Shown: positions 36,747 to 45,497 of the stretch, piece after piece
How the letters are laid out: each line of letters starts with the position of its first letter
Numbering within the stretch: the first letter of the stretch is position 1
Origin: Chimaeribacter arupi
Lineage (GTDB): Bacteria; Pseudomonadota; Gammaproteobacteria; Enterobacterales; Enterobacteriaceae
Length of the DNA: 64,000 bases
Assembly: GCF_002858805.1 (NCBI RefSeq)
Contig: NZ_PJZI01000013.1
Span: forward strand, 61,861-125,860
Direction: 5' to 3'
Program-made: the position numbers and the translations under genes
Notes under the pieces: model-generated
Databases searched by the model: none
Told to the model about the DNA's origin: nothing
The model's input: the letters and a program-made list of their open reading frames with translations, nothing else

Positions 36747-36831
36747 TGAGCAAGCACACAGAACGCGCAGAAACCCTCACCTATTCTTTCCTTACAGACT
36801 TAAAAATTTGCAGAAAGGGTGGGGGCGTAAA

Positions 36832-36858
36832 AATCATTGCCGAATAGAGTCGCAGGGC
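36832..36858 (+). repeat. Imperfect direct repeat A, copy 2
   Basis: Begins AATCATTGCCGAATAGAG; it marks the left side of the hairpin-rich block. Confidence 0.7.
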
Positions 36859-37170
36859 CGGGCGAGCGAGCAGGACAAATTGGCCGGGAGCCAATTTGAA
36901 CAACGCGAAGCGTTGGCCCCAAAGGGGTGAGCCCCAGAGATGGGGCGAATAATCCCGCGAGAGCTACAGTCACGCTGGGAGGCGTGTCTGTACCGGCCCG
37001 GAAAGCCCGGAGGCGGAATAAGGGCCACCCGCGGTAGCGGGCAATGATTCAGCCGGGGCACCGAAAGTGCGCGGGTGCAGGGCGGGCGCACCGGCACGCC
37101 CTGCTCGGTTGAGGCAATGTGGGCCGGGTAGATAACCGCACATGAGCAACCGAAACCTTCCACCCTTAGT

Positions 37171-37187
37171 TTCATTACAACATACTA
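37171..37187 (+). repeat. Exact direct repeat B, copy 1
   Basis: TTCATTACAACATACTA, identical to copy 2 at 37225-37241, 54 bases away; AT-rich contrast to the GC-rich hairpin block before it. Confidence 0.75.
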
Positions 37188-37224
37188 GAAATTTAAACAC
37201 CTTATCCTCAGCAAATCAGCCTAC

Positions 37225-37241
37225 TTCATTACAACATACTA
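37225..37241 (+). repeat. Exact direct repeat B, copy 2
   Basis: Second copy of TTCATTACAACATACTA, at the right side of the hairpin-rich block. Confidence 0.75.
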
Positions 37242-37348
37242 AATGCCCACACCTTTAACACCCGGCCTTTCGGCCCCTGAGCCAACACCGTAAACCAACA
37301 GGCCACGCTCGCCCACCGGGCAGGACGAGCGTCCCGGCGCGTCCCGCG

Positions 37349-37594
37349 CTAACTCCCGAACCTCATCACCCACACATCCTCCGCCTTATCGTAATGCTGT
37401 TTATACAGTATCGACTGCTGCCCATTGAGCGTTGCCGGGATGCTGGTGTTTTCGTCCCAACCATCAAGCTGCATACACAATTCCGGGTCAGATTTGCAGG
37501 GAATACGCAGTGTAGGCCCACCGCGCTCATCCGACGCTGAATGCTCCGCGTCATCGATCTCATAACTTCCGATTTTTACCGTGGTTTTGCCCAT
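37349..37594 (-). CDS. yebV: YebV family small protein
   Basis: The 81-residue protein starts at ATG 37594 (MGKTTVKIGSYEIDDAE) and continues TLRIPCKSDPELCMQLDGWD and ILYKQHYDKAEDVWVMRF, closely following E. coli YebV (about 78 residues). The function is unknown. In E. coli yebV lies beside rsmF; here the pilus operon and a diguanylate cyclase are inserted between them. Two conserved Cys are kept. Confidence 0.9.
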   Translation of the reverse strand: MGKTTVKIGSYEIDDAEHSASDERGGPTLRIPCKSDPELCMQLDGWDENTSIPATLNGQQSILYKQHYDKAEDVWVMRFGS

Positions 37595-37704
37595 GATGCG
37601 ATCCTCTCTGGCTGGCGGGTGAGGTATGACCAGTCTGGTCCCTCTGTTGAGCGTAGCCGAGCGGGACAAAATTGCCAGCATCGGCCTGCGCAGGAAGCGG
37701 GGAA

Positions 37705-39066
37705 TCAGAAGCGCGATAAGCGGGGTGTGACCGCCATCATCGCTGCCTGATTACGGCCCTGGTTTTTAGCGAGGTAAAGTGCCTCGTCCGCAGCGGTCAG
37801 AATATCCGCCTGTTCAATCTCATCTTCCCGATCTGCCGGGCAGTACGTGGCCGTACCCAGGCTGATGGTGACATAGCCAATATCGCTGCCCTGATGGCGG
37901 ATGCCCAGCCCGCGCACCGCCTCCATCAGCTGCCGTGCCACCACCTGCGCGCCGTCCGGGTCAGTGTCCGGCAGGATGGCCGCAAACTCCTCACCGCCAA
38001 AGCGGGTGACCACATCGGTGCTGCGCTTCAGCGCGCGGCGCAGGGTGCGCGCGATCAGCCGCAAACAGGCATCCCCCGACAGGTGGCCATACTGGTCGTT
38101 GAAGGCTTTAAAGTAGTCGACATCGATCATCACCAGTGACAGCGGGGAGAGCGCGCGCCGGGCGCGCATAAACTCATACCCCAGCACTTTTTTGAACTCG
38201 CGCCGGTTGGGCAGCCGGGTCAGGGCGTCGGTGTGCGCCTGAATCTCCAGACGGCGGTTGGCTTTCACCAGTTTCAGTTCCAGCAGTTTGCGCTCGTGGA
38301 TGTCCTCGGCGGTGCCGTACCAGCGCATGATCTGCCCCTCCGGCGCAAAGCGGGCCGCCGCGCGCAGGCGCATCCAGTTCCAGCCGCGCTCCACGTGGCA
38401 AAAGCGTACCTCCATGTCGAGCGGCATCCCGCTTTTCAGGCTCCGTTCCCAGCTCTCCAGGGCGCGGCGGCGATCATCGTTGTGGATCGCCTGCACCCAG
38501 CGGTCGCCTAAAATATCCTGTTGCGGCAACCCGGTAATGCGCTGGAAACGGCTGCTGACATCGGTCAGCAGGCCGTTCGGGTCAGCGGTCCACGGGAGTT
38601 GCGGGTTCAGCTCCACCATATTGCGGTAGTGCTCCTGGCTTTCACGCAGCGCCCGCTCCATCTGCTTCATGCTGGTGAGGTCGATCAGGGCCAGCGACAG
38701 GCCACTTACCTGCCCGCGGGCATCGGCCGCCGGGTTAATCCGGATAAAATAGTCCCGGTTACCCAGGCTGAACTCCCGATCCTGCATCGCCTGCCCGGCG
38801 GCGGCATGGGCCAGCGCCTCACTGACCAGCGTGCGGAAGGCCGGGTTAAATGACCCGACCTCATGGCCGGTCATTTGCGCCGGGTGCAGCCCAAGGATCG
38901 CCGCCATCGCATCGTTGACCGTGACATAACGGAAAGCCAGGTCAATAAAACAGAGCCCGACCGGGGCATGGGCATAAATCGATTCCAGCTGGAACAGGCG
39001 CGGGTTGTCCGGTTCACACAGGAGGGCGGTACTGGCCTGGCTCTCTTTATGGTCATCATGTCGCAT
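37705..39066 (-). CDS. Diguanylate cyclase with two PAS domains
   Basis: The 453-residue cytoplasmic protein starts at ATG 39066 (GGAGAG upstream). PAS 1 (about 24-145, RLFQLESIYAHAPVGLCFID) and PAS 2 with PAC (about 148-268, HYRNMVELNPQLPWTADPNG) precede a GGDEF domain (about 280-440). The active-site signature is GGEEF in VVTRFGGEEFAAILPD, and RSTD five residues before it is the RxxD product-inhibition site. It should make c-di-GMP in response to a signal sensed by PAS. It ends 38 to 55 bases from the tip-adhesin gene of the Csu pilus on the same strand and may be co-transcribed with it. Confidence 0.93.
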   Translation of the reverse strand: MRHDDHKESQASTALLCEPDNPRLFQLESIYAHAPVGLCFIDLAFRYVTVNDAMAAILGLHPAQMTGHEVGSFNPAFRTLVSEALAHAAAGQAMQDREFSLGNRDYFIRINPAADARGQVSGLSLALIDLTSMKQMERALRESQEHYRNMVELNPQLPWTADPNGLLTDVSSRFQRITGLPQQDILGDRWVQAIHNDDRRRALESWERSLKSGMPLDMEVRFCHVERGWNWMRLRAAARFAPEGQIMRWYGTAEDIHERKLLELKLVKANRRLEIQAHTDALTRLPNRREFKKVLGYEFMRARRALSPLSLVMIDVDYFKAFNDQYGHLSGDACLRLIARTLRRALKRSTDVVTRFGGEEFAAILPDTDPDGAQVVARQLMEAVRGLGIRHQGSDIGYVTISLGTATYCPADREDEIEQADILTAADEALYLAKNQGRNQAAMMAVTPRLSRF

Positions 39067-39120
39067 GATGCGCTCTCCAAAACGGGAAGTCGGCGGCGCA
39101 TGGCCTGTGCCGCCATACAC

Positions 39121-40071
39121 TCAATATTCCAGCACCAGGCTGACGGTGTCGCTGTAGTTACCGGCCGGTTGTGCCAGCTGAGCGGTGTTGACACGCACCA
39201 CGTAAGAGAGGCTTTGGCTCAGGCCGGTGCCGATGCCGGTCAGCTTGCTGTTACTGTCCCAGATGGTGGTGCCGTTGGCCTGGTAAATCTGGTACTGAAT
39301 GTAGTTGCTGGTGGTGCCGTTGCGCATCCGCCGCCACGGGGTGCCGTAGTTATTGCCGTTGGTAAAGTAGGTTTTATACCCCTCGGTTTTGGTGCAGGTC
39401 AGGGTCACGCTCTGGGTGACAGCGCTGAACTGGCTGACCAGCGCCATGCTACCGAGGTTGACATTCGGGGTGCTGTTGATGGCGCAATCTTTGGTGATGA
39501 TGGCGGTCACCGTCACCGCCGCCACCCCGGTGCCGGTCCAGGCGCTCAGGCAGGCACCCACCACCCCCAGGGTGCAGACGGAGTACGTCCAGCTGATGTT
39601 AATCACATCAGTATAGGTGCCGGAACGTACATTGGCCCCGGTGGTGGTGCGGATGTAGACCGGCACGACGACGTTGCTGGACTGGAACAGCGCCGGCAGC
39701 AGGCCCAGGCTGCCGTAGTCCATGGTCTGGCCGGTGCTGAAGGCGTACTGATAGTTGGGGTCCGGGTAGATCAGGTAGGGAATGGCGTCCCCGGAGCCGT
39801 CAGTATTCGCCAGCCGCATGGCGTTGGTGGTGGACTGGATGGTGCCGCGCACGGTGTTGTTGGTCAGCAGGTTGACCGTGGCACCGGTACAGCTCAGCCC
39901 GCCGGTGCCTTGCGCGCGGAACTGCGTGGTGTAGGCGGTAAATGAACTCTGGGTGCCGAGGTTCACCGTGCCGTTGCCGATGGCGCAATCCGCCCAGGCA
40001 CCGGCGGACAGCAGCATCAGAGGGAGCAGCCACCCGGCAGCGCGTAGGGGAAAACGGATTGCGGTGTTCAT
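39121..40071 (-). CDS. csuE: Csu-type pilus tip adhesin (two spore-coat-U domains)
   Basis: The 316-residue precursor has a signal peptide (MNTAIRFPLRAAGWLLPLML, cleavage near GAWA). Two SCPU-type domains follow, one starting DCAIGNGTVNLGTQSSFTAY and one starting KDCAINSTPNVNLGSMALV. The closing strand PAGNYSDTVSLVLEY is typical of archaic pilin subunits. Only the N-terminal-adhesin type subunit is two-domain, which matches CsuE of Acinetobacter. It is the last pilus gene, 35 bases after the usher. Confidence 0.88.
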   Translation of the reverse strand: MNTAIRFPLRAAGWLLPLMLLSAGAWADCAIGNGTVNLGTQSSFTAYTTQFRAQGTGGLSCTGATVNLLTNNTVRGTIQSTTNAMRLANTDGSGDAIPYLIYPDPNYQYAFSTGQTMDYGSLGLLPALFQSSNVVVPVYIRTTTGANVRSGTYTDVINISWTYSVCTLGVVGACLSAWTGTGVAAVTVTAIITKDCAINSTPNVNLGSMALVSQFSAVTQSVTLTCTKTEGYKTYFTNGNNYGTPWRRMRNGTTSNYIQYQIYQANGTTIWDSNSKLTGIGTGLSQSLSYVVRVNTAQLAQPAGNYSDTVSLVLEY

Positions 40072-40106
40072 CTCAGGCTCCTGTGAATAATCGGCAGTCA
40101 ACAGCA

Positions 40107-42986
40107 TCAGGGGCGGCACACCAGCGGCCCCAGGTTATGGATGCCCTGTGGGCGCGGCACCCGCACGGTGACCCGGCAGACGGATCCGTCATCTGCGCGG
40201 GTAATGGTCAGCAGGTTCTCCTGCGTGATCTCCTCCAGCCAGACCAGGCCGTCCCAGCCGACGTAACTTTTCTTTGCCGACCCGGCGAGGGTGACCGGGC
40301 TGCCGTTGGGCAGCGGCCGGCCATCGGGGCCGACCAGCGTCAGGTTGGCGGAGGAGAGGGTGTTTACCGGGAAGGTGATCAGCAGCCCGCTGTCACGGCG
40401 CAGGGATCGCGTCTGTTCCACCGTGGGCACACTGACCTCCGCCGGCAGGTTGAGCGGGTCAATCTGGAAGCGGGCGTGGTAGAACGAGGTGACCGAAGGC
40501 ACCAGCAGGTAGCCGCGCTCATCGGTTTCACCGATGCGCTGGTTCTCATAAGAGACCGGGATGCCGCCATGGCCGCTGGTGGAGATCAGCGCAAAGGCGT
40601 CGTTCACCTGGTTGGCGGCGTAGACCCGGCCGTCCATCGCCACCAGTGAGCCGCTGACCTGCCCCCAGCGGGTAAAGCGGCCGCTGTTGCCGTAAATGCC
40701 GCCGCGCGTTTCAAGGTGGTCGCCGCGCCAGCTCAAATCAGCCTGCTGGTATTGGCTGTTGCTGACCTGCCCATCCGCGTAGGCGATGTTCCAGCCAAAC
40801 CCACCGTCGGACGGGATGGCGCGGCTGTAGGTGGCGCGCCCGCTCCACTGGTTATCGGTGTCACGGGTGGCGCTGAAGCTGGCGGTGCCTGCGTCCCCGA
40901 ACGGAATGCTTAACATCAGCTGGGCATTGAACCCCTCACCGCCGATGGCGCGGTTCACGGTGGCGTAAAAGGAGCTGTTGCCCCACAGGCTTTTGCTGTA
41001 GCTGAGGTTGACCAGCCGCGTGCGGCCGCCCTGGGCATCCCGTACGTCAAAATAGCCGCTGCCGAGGGTGCCGAACCGGCCGAGGCTGAGGCTGCCGGTA
41101 AGCTGGTCACTGCGGCGGCTCAGGCGGGAGCGGGTGTTGTAGTTGGAGAGATCGGCATAGTGTTCACTGCGCAGGATGCGCTGGGCATTCAGGCTGAAGC
41201 GTTGATTGCTGAAGGTGTAACCGAGCGACACCTGGGATCCGCGTCCGCCTTCCGGCGGCAACAGGGTGCCGGTGCTGAAGTCGCTGATGGGGCCGCTCAC
41301 GTCGCTGTCGCCAATGCCCGCGCCGGTGCGGTTGTCCAGCGCCTGTGCGGCCTGTTCCGACTGGTCAAACGCATCGGCACGGCTGCTGCTGCCGCTCCAG
41401 GCGAGGTTCAGCACGCCAAAGCGGCCAACGCGCACCCCGGCCCCGGCCCCGCCTACCGCCATACCGGGCGCGCCTTCGGCCTGCGCCTCCAGCGTCAGCC
41501 AGTCTGTGAGGCCGTGGCGCACCAGCCCGCTGGCCGCCGGGTCGCCGTAGTCGGCAGAGCGGATGCCATAATTCTGGCGTATCGCCCCGGCACTGACGCT
41601 GTAATCCGTCAGGCCCGCCTGCAACAGCTCACTGGCGACATAGAAAGGCACCACCGTGGACACCTGCCGCCCGAGCGCGTCGGTGGTCACCACCGTGGCC
41701 TCGCCCGCGCCGCTGACAAAGGGCACGCTGTCGATGGTGAAGGGGCCGGGGTTCACTTGGCTGCTGTTGGTTTTATAGCTGTTGATATAGAGATCCACGG
41801 TGCTCGGCACCGCGGCCTGCCCGGCAAAGGCCGGCAGCGGATAGGTGACCAGATCCGGGCGGGTAGAGAAATTGCGCGACACCTGAAGCCCGCCCAGCCG
41901 GACGGCGCTGCTCCACGGCAGGGCGCCGGTGATCACATCCCCGGCGCTGTAGCTCATCATGTTGACGTCGTCGTTATATTGCCACTGGGTGTCGTAGCGG
42001 ATGTAACGGTTCTCGCTCTCCACGCCTTCGGCAGAACCCAGATCACGCCGGTAGATGCCGTTGTTGGTCACCGCGCCAAACCCCCCGAACAACCGCTGCT
42101 CAGTCCAGGCGGAGACAAACCCGTGGGTCTGGGAATCCGGCGTCTGGCTGGCGTACACCTCGTAATTAAACAGCAGGCCGGGGCTGCTCTCTGCCGGCAG
42201 GTAATTCTCCGACGGGCCTTCGCCGATGCGTTGCGACGGCAGCCAGTCCCCCGGCACGGTAATCAGCAGTTGCTGGGTTTCCCCGCTGTACCTCACCTGC
42301 AGGCGGCTGTCGATCTGGTCAATCGCCACCGGCTGCGCGCCGGTTTGTTGCAGCGGCACCCCGGCGTTGCGCAGCTGGTCGGGCGTTAAATAGTAGTGGC
42401 CGCCGCGGTACTCGACCGGCAACACCTGGCCGCCCGGCTGCCCGTTCACCACAATTTCCAGGTAGAGCAGGGTGTCCGGCATGGCCGGCACCGCCGCCGG
42501 CGGCGGGGGCAAACCAGAGGCTGCGGCAGGTGGCGGCGGCAGTGTGGATGCGGCGGCAGCCGGGGCTGGGGAGGGCGTGGATGCCGCGACCGCCGCCGGC
42601 GGCGGGGGCAAACCGGAGGCCGCGGCAGGTAGCGGCGGCAGTGTGGATGCGGCGGCGTCCGGGCCTGGGGAGGGCGTGGATGCCGCGACAGCCACCGGCG
42701 GCGGAGGCAAACCGGAGGCCGCGGCAGGCTCCGTCGGTGAAGGCGCAGAGTCAGCCGCCATGGCGGCGGGCGGGGGAACGTCATATGTCGCGGCAATCTC
42801 CGCAGGCGAGGGCGAAGCAGGCTCCGCCGGCAGCGAGGGCGCAGAGTCAGCCCCCGCCAACGGTGGCGAAGGCAAACCGGGCGCAGCGGCAGGCTCCGGG
42901 GAAAGCGCCCCGGCCCCGGCCTGGGCGCTGAGCAGTGCCAGCACCATCAGCAGCGGCGGCAGCAACCCGGTGTGCCGGCAGCGCAT
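40107..42986 (-). CDS. csuD: Csu-type outer-membrane usher with proline/alanine-rich repeat extension
   Basis: The 959-residue usher starts at ATG 42986 (AGGAGG five bases upstream); 43013 is an alternative. After the signal peptide (MRCRHTGLLPPLLMVLALLS) comes a low-complexity Pro/Ala/Ser stretch of about 160 residues, then the usher N-domain (LLYLEIVVNGQPGGQVLPV), the beta-barrel with plug (GPFTIDSVPFVSGAGEATVV) and the C-terminal domains. Ushers translocate subunits and assemble the pilus. The extension contains tandem 33-residue units and is not part of the usual usher; it would lie in the periplasm. Confidence 0.9.
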   Translation of the reverse strand: MRCRHTGLLPPLLMVLALLSAQAGAGALSPEPAAAPGLPSPPLAGADSAPSLPAEPASPSPAEIAATYDVPPPAAMAADSAPSPTEPAAASGLPPPPVAVAASTPSPGPDAAASTLPPLPAAASGLPPPPAAVAASTPSPAPAAAASTLPPPPAAASGLPPPPAAVPAMPDTLLYLEIVVNGQPGGQVLPVEYRGGHYYLTPDQLRNAGVPLQQTGAQPVAIDQIDSRLQVRYSGETQQLLITVPGDWLPSQRIGEGPSENYLPAESSPGLLFNYEVYASQTPDSQTHGFVSAWTEQRLFGGFGAVTNNGIYRRDLGSAEGVESENRYIRYDTQWQYNDDVNMMSYSAGDVITGALPWSSAVRLGGLQVSRNFSTRPDLVTYPLPAFAGQAAVPSTVDLYINSYKTNSSQVNPGPFTIDSVPFVSGAGEATVVTTDALGRQVSTVVPFYVASELLQAGLTDYSVSAGAIRQNYGIRSADYGDPAASGLVRHGLTDWLTLEAQAEGAPGMAVGGAGAGVRVGRFGVLNLAWSGSSSRADAFDQSEQAAQALDNRTGAGIGDSDVSGPISDFSTGTLLPPEGGRGSQVSLGYTFSNQRFSLNAQRILRSEHYADLSNYNTRSRLSRRSDQLTGSLSLGRFGTLGSGYFDVRDAQGGRTRLVNLSYSKSLWGNSSFYATVNRAIGGEGFNAQLMLSIPFGDAGTASFSATRDTDNQWSGRATYSRAIPSDGGFGWNIAYADGQVSNSQYQQADLSWRGDHLETRGGIYGNSGRFTRWGQVSGSLVAMDGRVYAANQVNDAFALISTSGHGGIPVSYENQRIGETDERGYLLVPSVTSFYHARFQIDPLNLPAEVSVPTVEQTRSLRRDSGLLITFPVNTLSSANLTLVGPDGRPLPNGSPVTLAGSAKKSYVGWDGLVWLEEITQENLLTITRADDGSVCRVTVRVPRPQGIHNLGPLVCRP
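42490..42760. repeat. 99-base tandem repeat inside the usher gene
   Basis: About 2.7 units with period 99 bases (33 residues). Each unit starts AAASGLPPPP and includes VAASTPSP and AAASTLPP. The unit boundaries are visible at about 42490, 42589 and 42688. Such repeats can change copy number by slippage or recombination. Confidence 0.85.
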
Positions 42987-43035
42987 CAGCGCCTCCTGCC
43001 GGGCGCAGTGCATAGGATCACCCTGGGATCGCCGG

Positions 43036-43800
43036 TCAGTAAGCGGAGATCGTGACAGGCTGCGGGTTGTCATTGACCGTCGCCTCCAGCCGGGTAGCCC
43101 CGCCCACGGTCTGTTTCAGCGGGAAACGCATCTCTTGCCCCGGCAGCACATACCCCAGCAGCCCCTCGCTCAGGCTGATGCGGCGTGTCCCGGAGAGCCA
43201 GGAGACGCGGGAGATGCGGGCATGAACCGCCCCCTGGTTCCGCACCATCAGCCAGGCTTTGCCCTGGGCAGAGACGGCGCGAAAATGGAGCACCGGCTGG
43301 GCCGCTTCGGCGTAATCCCGCGGGTGTTCGTAATCCTGTTTGGTCCAGACCCCCGGCCCGCTGACAAACAGCGGCACCGAATAGCGCATCTGGAATTTTA
43401 ACCCCAGGCTGTTGGTTTCCGGGGCGGCATCGCCCTGCGGTACCTCATCCACCAGAATGCGGTAAGCCCGCTCCTGGCCGGGCGGCACCTGGCTGTTCCT
43501 CACCAGCCGCACCAACTGGCGCTTGCCGGGGGCGATAGAGGCCACCGGCGGGCTGGGGATCACCTCGGTCTGGCCGGCGTAGCGATCTTCGCCGTTACCC
43601 TGCTGCCAGCTCAGGATGCGCACCTGAAGGTAGACCGGCTTGCTGTCGCGGTTCTCCAGCCAGAGCGCCGAAGCCTGCTGGTGAGATTCAATCACCGGAT
43701 CAATCGGCCAGATGAGGATCGCGGCAGCGGCCTGCGCCGTCGCGCTGAGGAAGGGGGAGATCAGGGCACACCACAAGGAGACCCATACCGTTAACTTCAT
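43036..43800 (-). CDS. csuC: Csu-type periplasmic pilus chaperone
   Basis: The 254-residue precursor starts at ATG 43800 (AAGGA nine bases upstream), with signal peptide MKLTVWVSLWCALISPFLSA. The PapD-like chaperone fold is shown by ALWLENRDSKPVYLQVRILS, PGKRQLVRLVRN, YRILVDEVP and LKFQMRYSVPLFV. It caps pilin subunits before delivery to the usher. It lies between the three pilin genes and the usher, as in csuA/B-A-B-C-D-E. Confidence 0.92.
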   Translation of the reverse strand: MKLTVWVSLWCALISPFLSATAQAAAAILIWPIDPVIESHQQASALWLENRDSKPVYLQVRILSWQQGNGEDRYAGQTEVIPSPPVASIAPGKRQLVRLVRNSQVPPGQERAYRILVDEVPQGDAAPETNSLGLKFQMRYSVPLFVSGPGVWTKQDYEHPRDYAEAAQPVLHFRAVSAQGKAWLMVRNQGAVHARISRVSWLSGTRRISLSEGLLGYVLPGQEMRFPLKQTVGGATRLEATVNDNPQPVTISAY

Positions 43801-43829
43801 GCCAAACATCCTTTTCATTTCAATCAAGA

Positions 43830-44387
43830 TCAATAGGTCACGGTGACCAGCACGCTGTCGCTGTAGTTGCCCGCGCTGGGCATGGTCGCGGCCGGCAGCA
43901 CCCTGGCATAAATTTTGTACTCCTGTACCGCGCCGTTGGCGCTGAGCACCAGGGTAGTGCCGCCGTTGCTGCCGTTGCCCCACACGGTGGTGCGGGCGGC
44001 ATTCTGGTAAAGCTGATAGGCCAGGGTTTCATTGGTCGCGGTGTTGAGCATCCGGCGGCCGGCCGCAATCGAACCCGTGACGTTATTGCCGTTGCCCAGC
44101 GCCAGTGTCACCGGCGCGCCGGGGGTGCACTTCAGCACAATCGACCCGCTGCCCTGGCTGGTGACCGCATCCACCGGCACTGCCAACGACGAAATCGTGC
44201 CGAAGCTCAGCGACCCGAAGGTGCTGACGTCAGCACTGCCGCTGCCCAGCACGCAGCCGTTCACCAGGGTGGCGCTCAGGGTAAACGCCTGGCTTTTGCT
44301 CAGGTCATCCACCCCGGTATCCGCCCCGGCACCGGACGCCAGCAGCAGGGCCATCACCGGCAGCCAGGCCGGGAATCTGCATCGCAT
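43830..44387 (-). CDS. csuB: Csu-type minor pilin (SCPU domain)
   Basis: The 185-residue precursor starts at ATG 44387 (MRCRFPAWLPVMALLLASGA signal) with AGGAG upstream. The SCPU domain shows ATLVNGCVLGSGSADVSTFG at the start and PSAGNYSDSVLVTVTY at the C-terminus. A longer open frame running to 44603 lies inside the neighbouring pilin gene and is not used. Third gene of the operon. Confidence 0.87.
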   Translation of the reverse strand: MRCRFPAWLPVMALLLASGAGADTGVDDLSKSQAFTLSATLVNGCVLGSGSADVSTFGSLSFGTISSLAVPVDAVTSQGSGSIVLKCTPGAPVTLALGNGNNVTGSIAAGRRMLNTATNETLAYQLYQNAARTTVWGNGSNGGTTLVLSANGAVQEYKIYARVLPAATMPSAGNYSDSVLVTVTY

Positions 44388-44403
44388 CACGGCGGCTCTC
44401 CTG

Positions 44404-44955
44404 TTACCAGCTGACGGTGACCTGAACCGTGTCACTGTAATTTCCCACAGAGGGCGTGGCCTGCGCCGGTATCCGCCCATACACCGGCAGGTAGATAATC
44501 TGGCCGTTACCGGTGCCGGAAACGCCGGTGACGTTGTCCCAGACGGTGGTGTAGGCCGCGTTGGTATAGAGGTTGTAGGTGACCCGCTGGGCCGTGGGGC
44601 CACCCACCAGATAGCGGCTTGCCGTGCTGCCGCTGTTCCCGCCGTTCAGCAGCACCCGCCACGCCGTGCCGTTATTGCATTGGAGTCGGATCGCCCCGGC
44701 GTTTTGCTGGCCGGTGACGTTGATGGGGCGGGAGAGAAAAGAGGTGGTGCCGAAATCGAGCGTGCCGAAACTCACCACGCCGTTGCTGGTGGTGCCGGCT
44801 GAGCAGGCAGCCACCAGTGTGGCGTTAAAGCCGACCGAGGCGGTCTTGGTGACGGCCGTGACCGGCCATGCCGGCAGCATCAGTACCGGCATGATCAACG
44901 CGGCTGCCCGCCGTAACCCGGCCCGCCCGGCGTCCTTTCCGTGGCTGCTGTTCAT
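44404..44955 (-). CDS. csuA: Csu-type minor pilin (SCPU domain)
   Basis: The 183-residue precursor has a hydrophobic signal (AALIMPVLMLPAWPVTAV). The SCPU domain shows FNATLVAACSAGTTSNGVVS, LQCNNGTAWRVLLNGG and VGNYSDTVQVTVSW. The two Cys form the domain disulfide. It lies 12 bases after the major-pilin gene and 17 before the next. Confidence 0.87.
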   Translation of the reverse strand: MNSSHGKDAGRAGLRRAAALIMPVLMLPAWPVTAVTKTASVGFNATLVAACSAGTTSNGVVSFGTLDFGTTSFLSRPINVTGQQNAGAIRLQCNNGTAWRVLLNGGNSGSTASRYLVGGPTAQRVTYNLYTNAAYTTVWDNVTGVSGTGNGQIIYLPVYGRIPAQATPSVGNYSDTVQVTVSW

Positions 44956-44966
44956 CGCGCGGGGCG

Positions 44967-45497
44967 TTACCAGGTGACGGTCATGGTCACGGTATCCGTG
45001 TAGGTACCGGCCGCCGGGGTGGTCTGCGCCGGCACCTGACCATAGACGATCAGGTTAACCGGGGTGCCGGTACCGGTGCCCGCCAGCGGGGTGCCCGGCC
45101 CCCAGAGGGTGGTCCGCGCCGGTTCCTGGTAAAGGTTGTAGTTAATAAACGCGCCACCGGTGCCTGCCATCCGCCGTTGCCCCCCGGCGGCGTTCACGCC
45201 GTTATCCAGTGCCACGGTAAACGGGGTGCCGGTGGTGCAGAGCAACTGAAGGCTGCCGGTACCGGCGGCATCCGTTGACTGGGAATTAATGATGTTAGCC
45301 AGGGAAGAGTACTCGCCAAAGCTCAGGGTACCGAATTGGTTTACCGCGCCGGTGGAGTTCCCGCCGACCACTTCGCACCCGGCCCCCACCGTCAGGGTGA
45401 CCCCCATGTTCCCGGTGACCGTACCGGCAAACAGCGGGGCAGTCGGGGTCAGCATCATCAACGCGGCGGTCGCCAGCGTGAGTTGTGTTTTCTTCAT
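44967..45497 (-). CDS. csuA/B: Csu-type major pilin subunit
   Basis: The 176-residue precursor is the first gene of the operon and has the best ribosome site (AAAGGAACAG before the ATG), as expected for the bulk subunit. After the signal (MKKTQLTLATAALMMLTPTA) come VGAGCEVVGGNSTGAVNQFG, LQLLCTTGTPFTVAL and PAAGTYTDTVTMTVTW. Subunits of this archaic class polymerise by donor-strand exchange into thin elastic pili that promote biofilm on abiotic surfaces. Confidence 0.88.
   Translation of the reverse strand: MKKTQLTLATAALMMLTPTAPLFAGTVTGNMGVTLTVGAGCEVVGGNSTGAVNQFGTLSFGEYSSLANIINSQSTDAAGTGSLQLLCTTGTPFTVALDNGVNAAGGQRRMAGTGGAFINYNLYQEPARTTLWGPGTPLAGTGTGTPVNLIVYGQVPAQTTPAAGTYTDTVTMTVTW

Larger units (their letters stand above)
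36689..37348. other. Hairpin-rich non-coding region
   Basis: About 660 bases without a gene. The stretch 36876-37040 is a run of stem-loops: CAAATTGGC/GCCAATTTG (36876-36898), CAACGC/GCGTTG (36901-36915), CCCC/GGGG (36917-36927), GCCCCA/TGGGGC (36931-36946), CACGC/GCGTG (36971-36986) and CCCGC/GCGGG near 37030. It resembles a dispersed repeat or a structured RNA; no protein is encoded. The yebV terminator side lies at 37349. Confidence 0.6.

Noticed and set aside
42472..43401. 309-codon plus-strand frame rich in Gly and Ala
   Set aside because: It is the antisense reading of the repeat extension of the usher and of the chaperone gene; the minus-strand usher is clearly the real gene.
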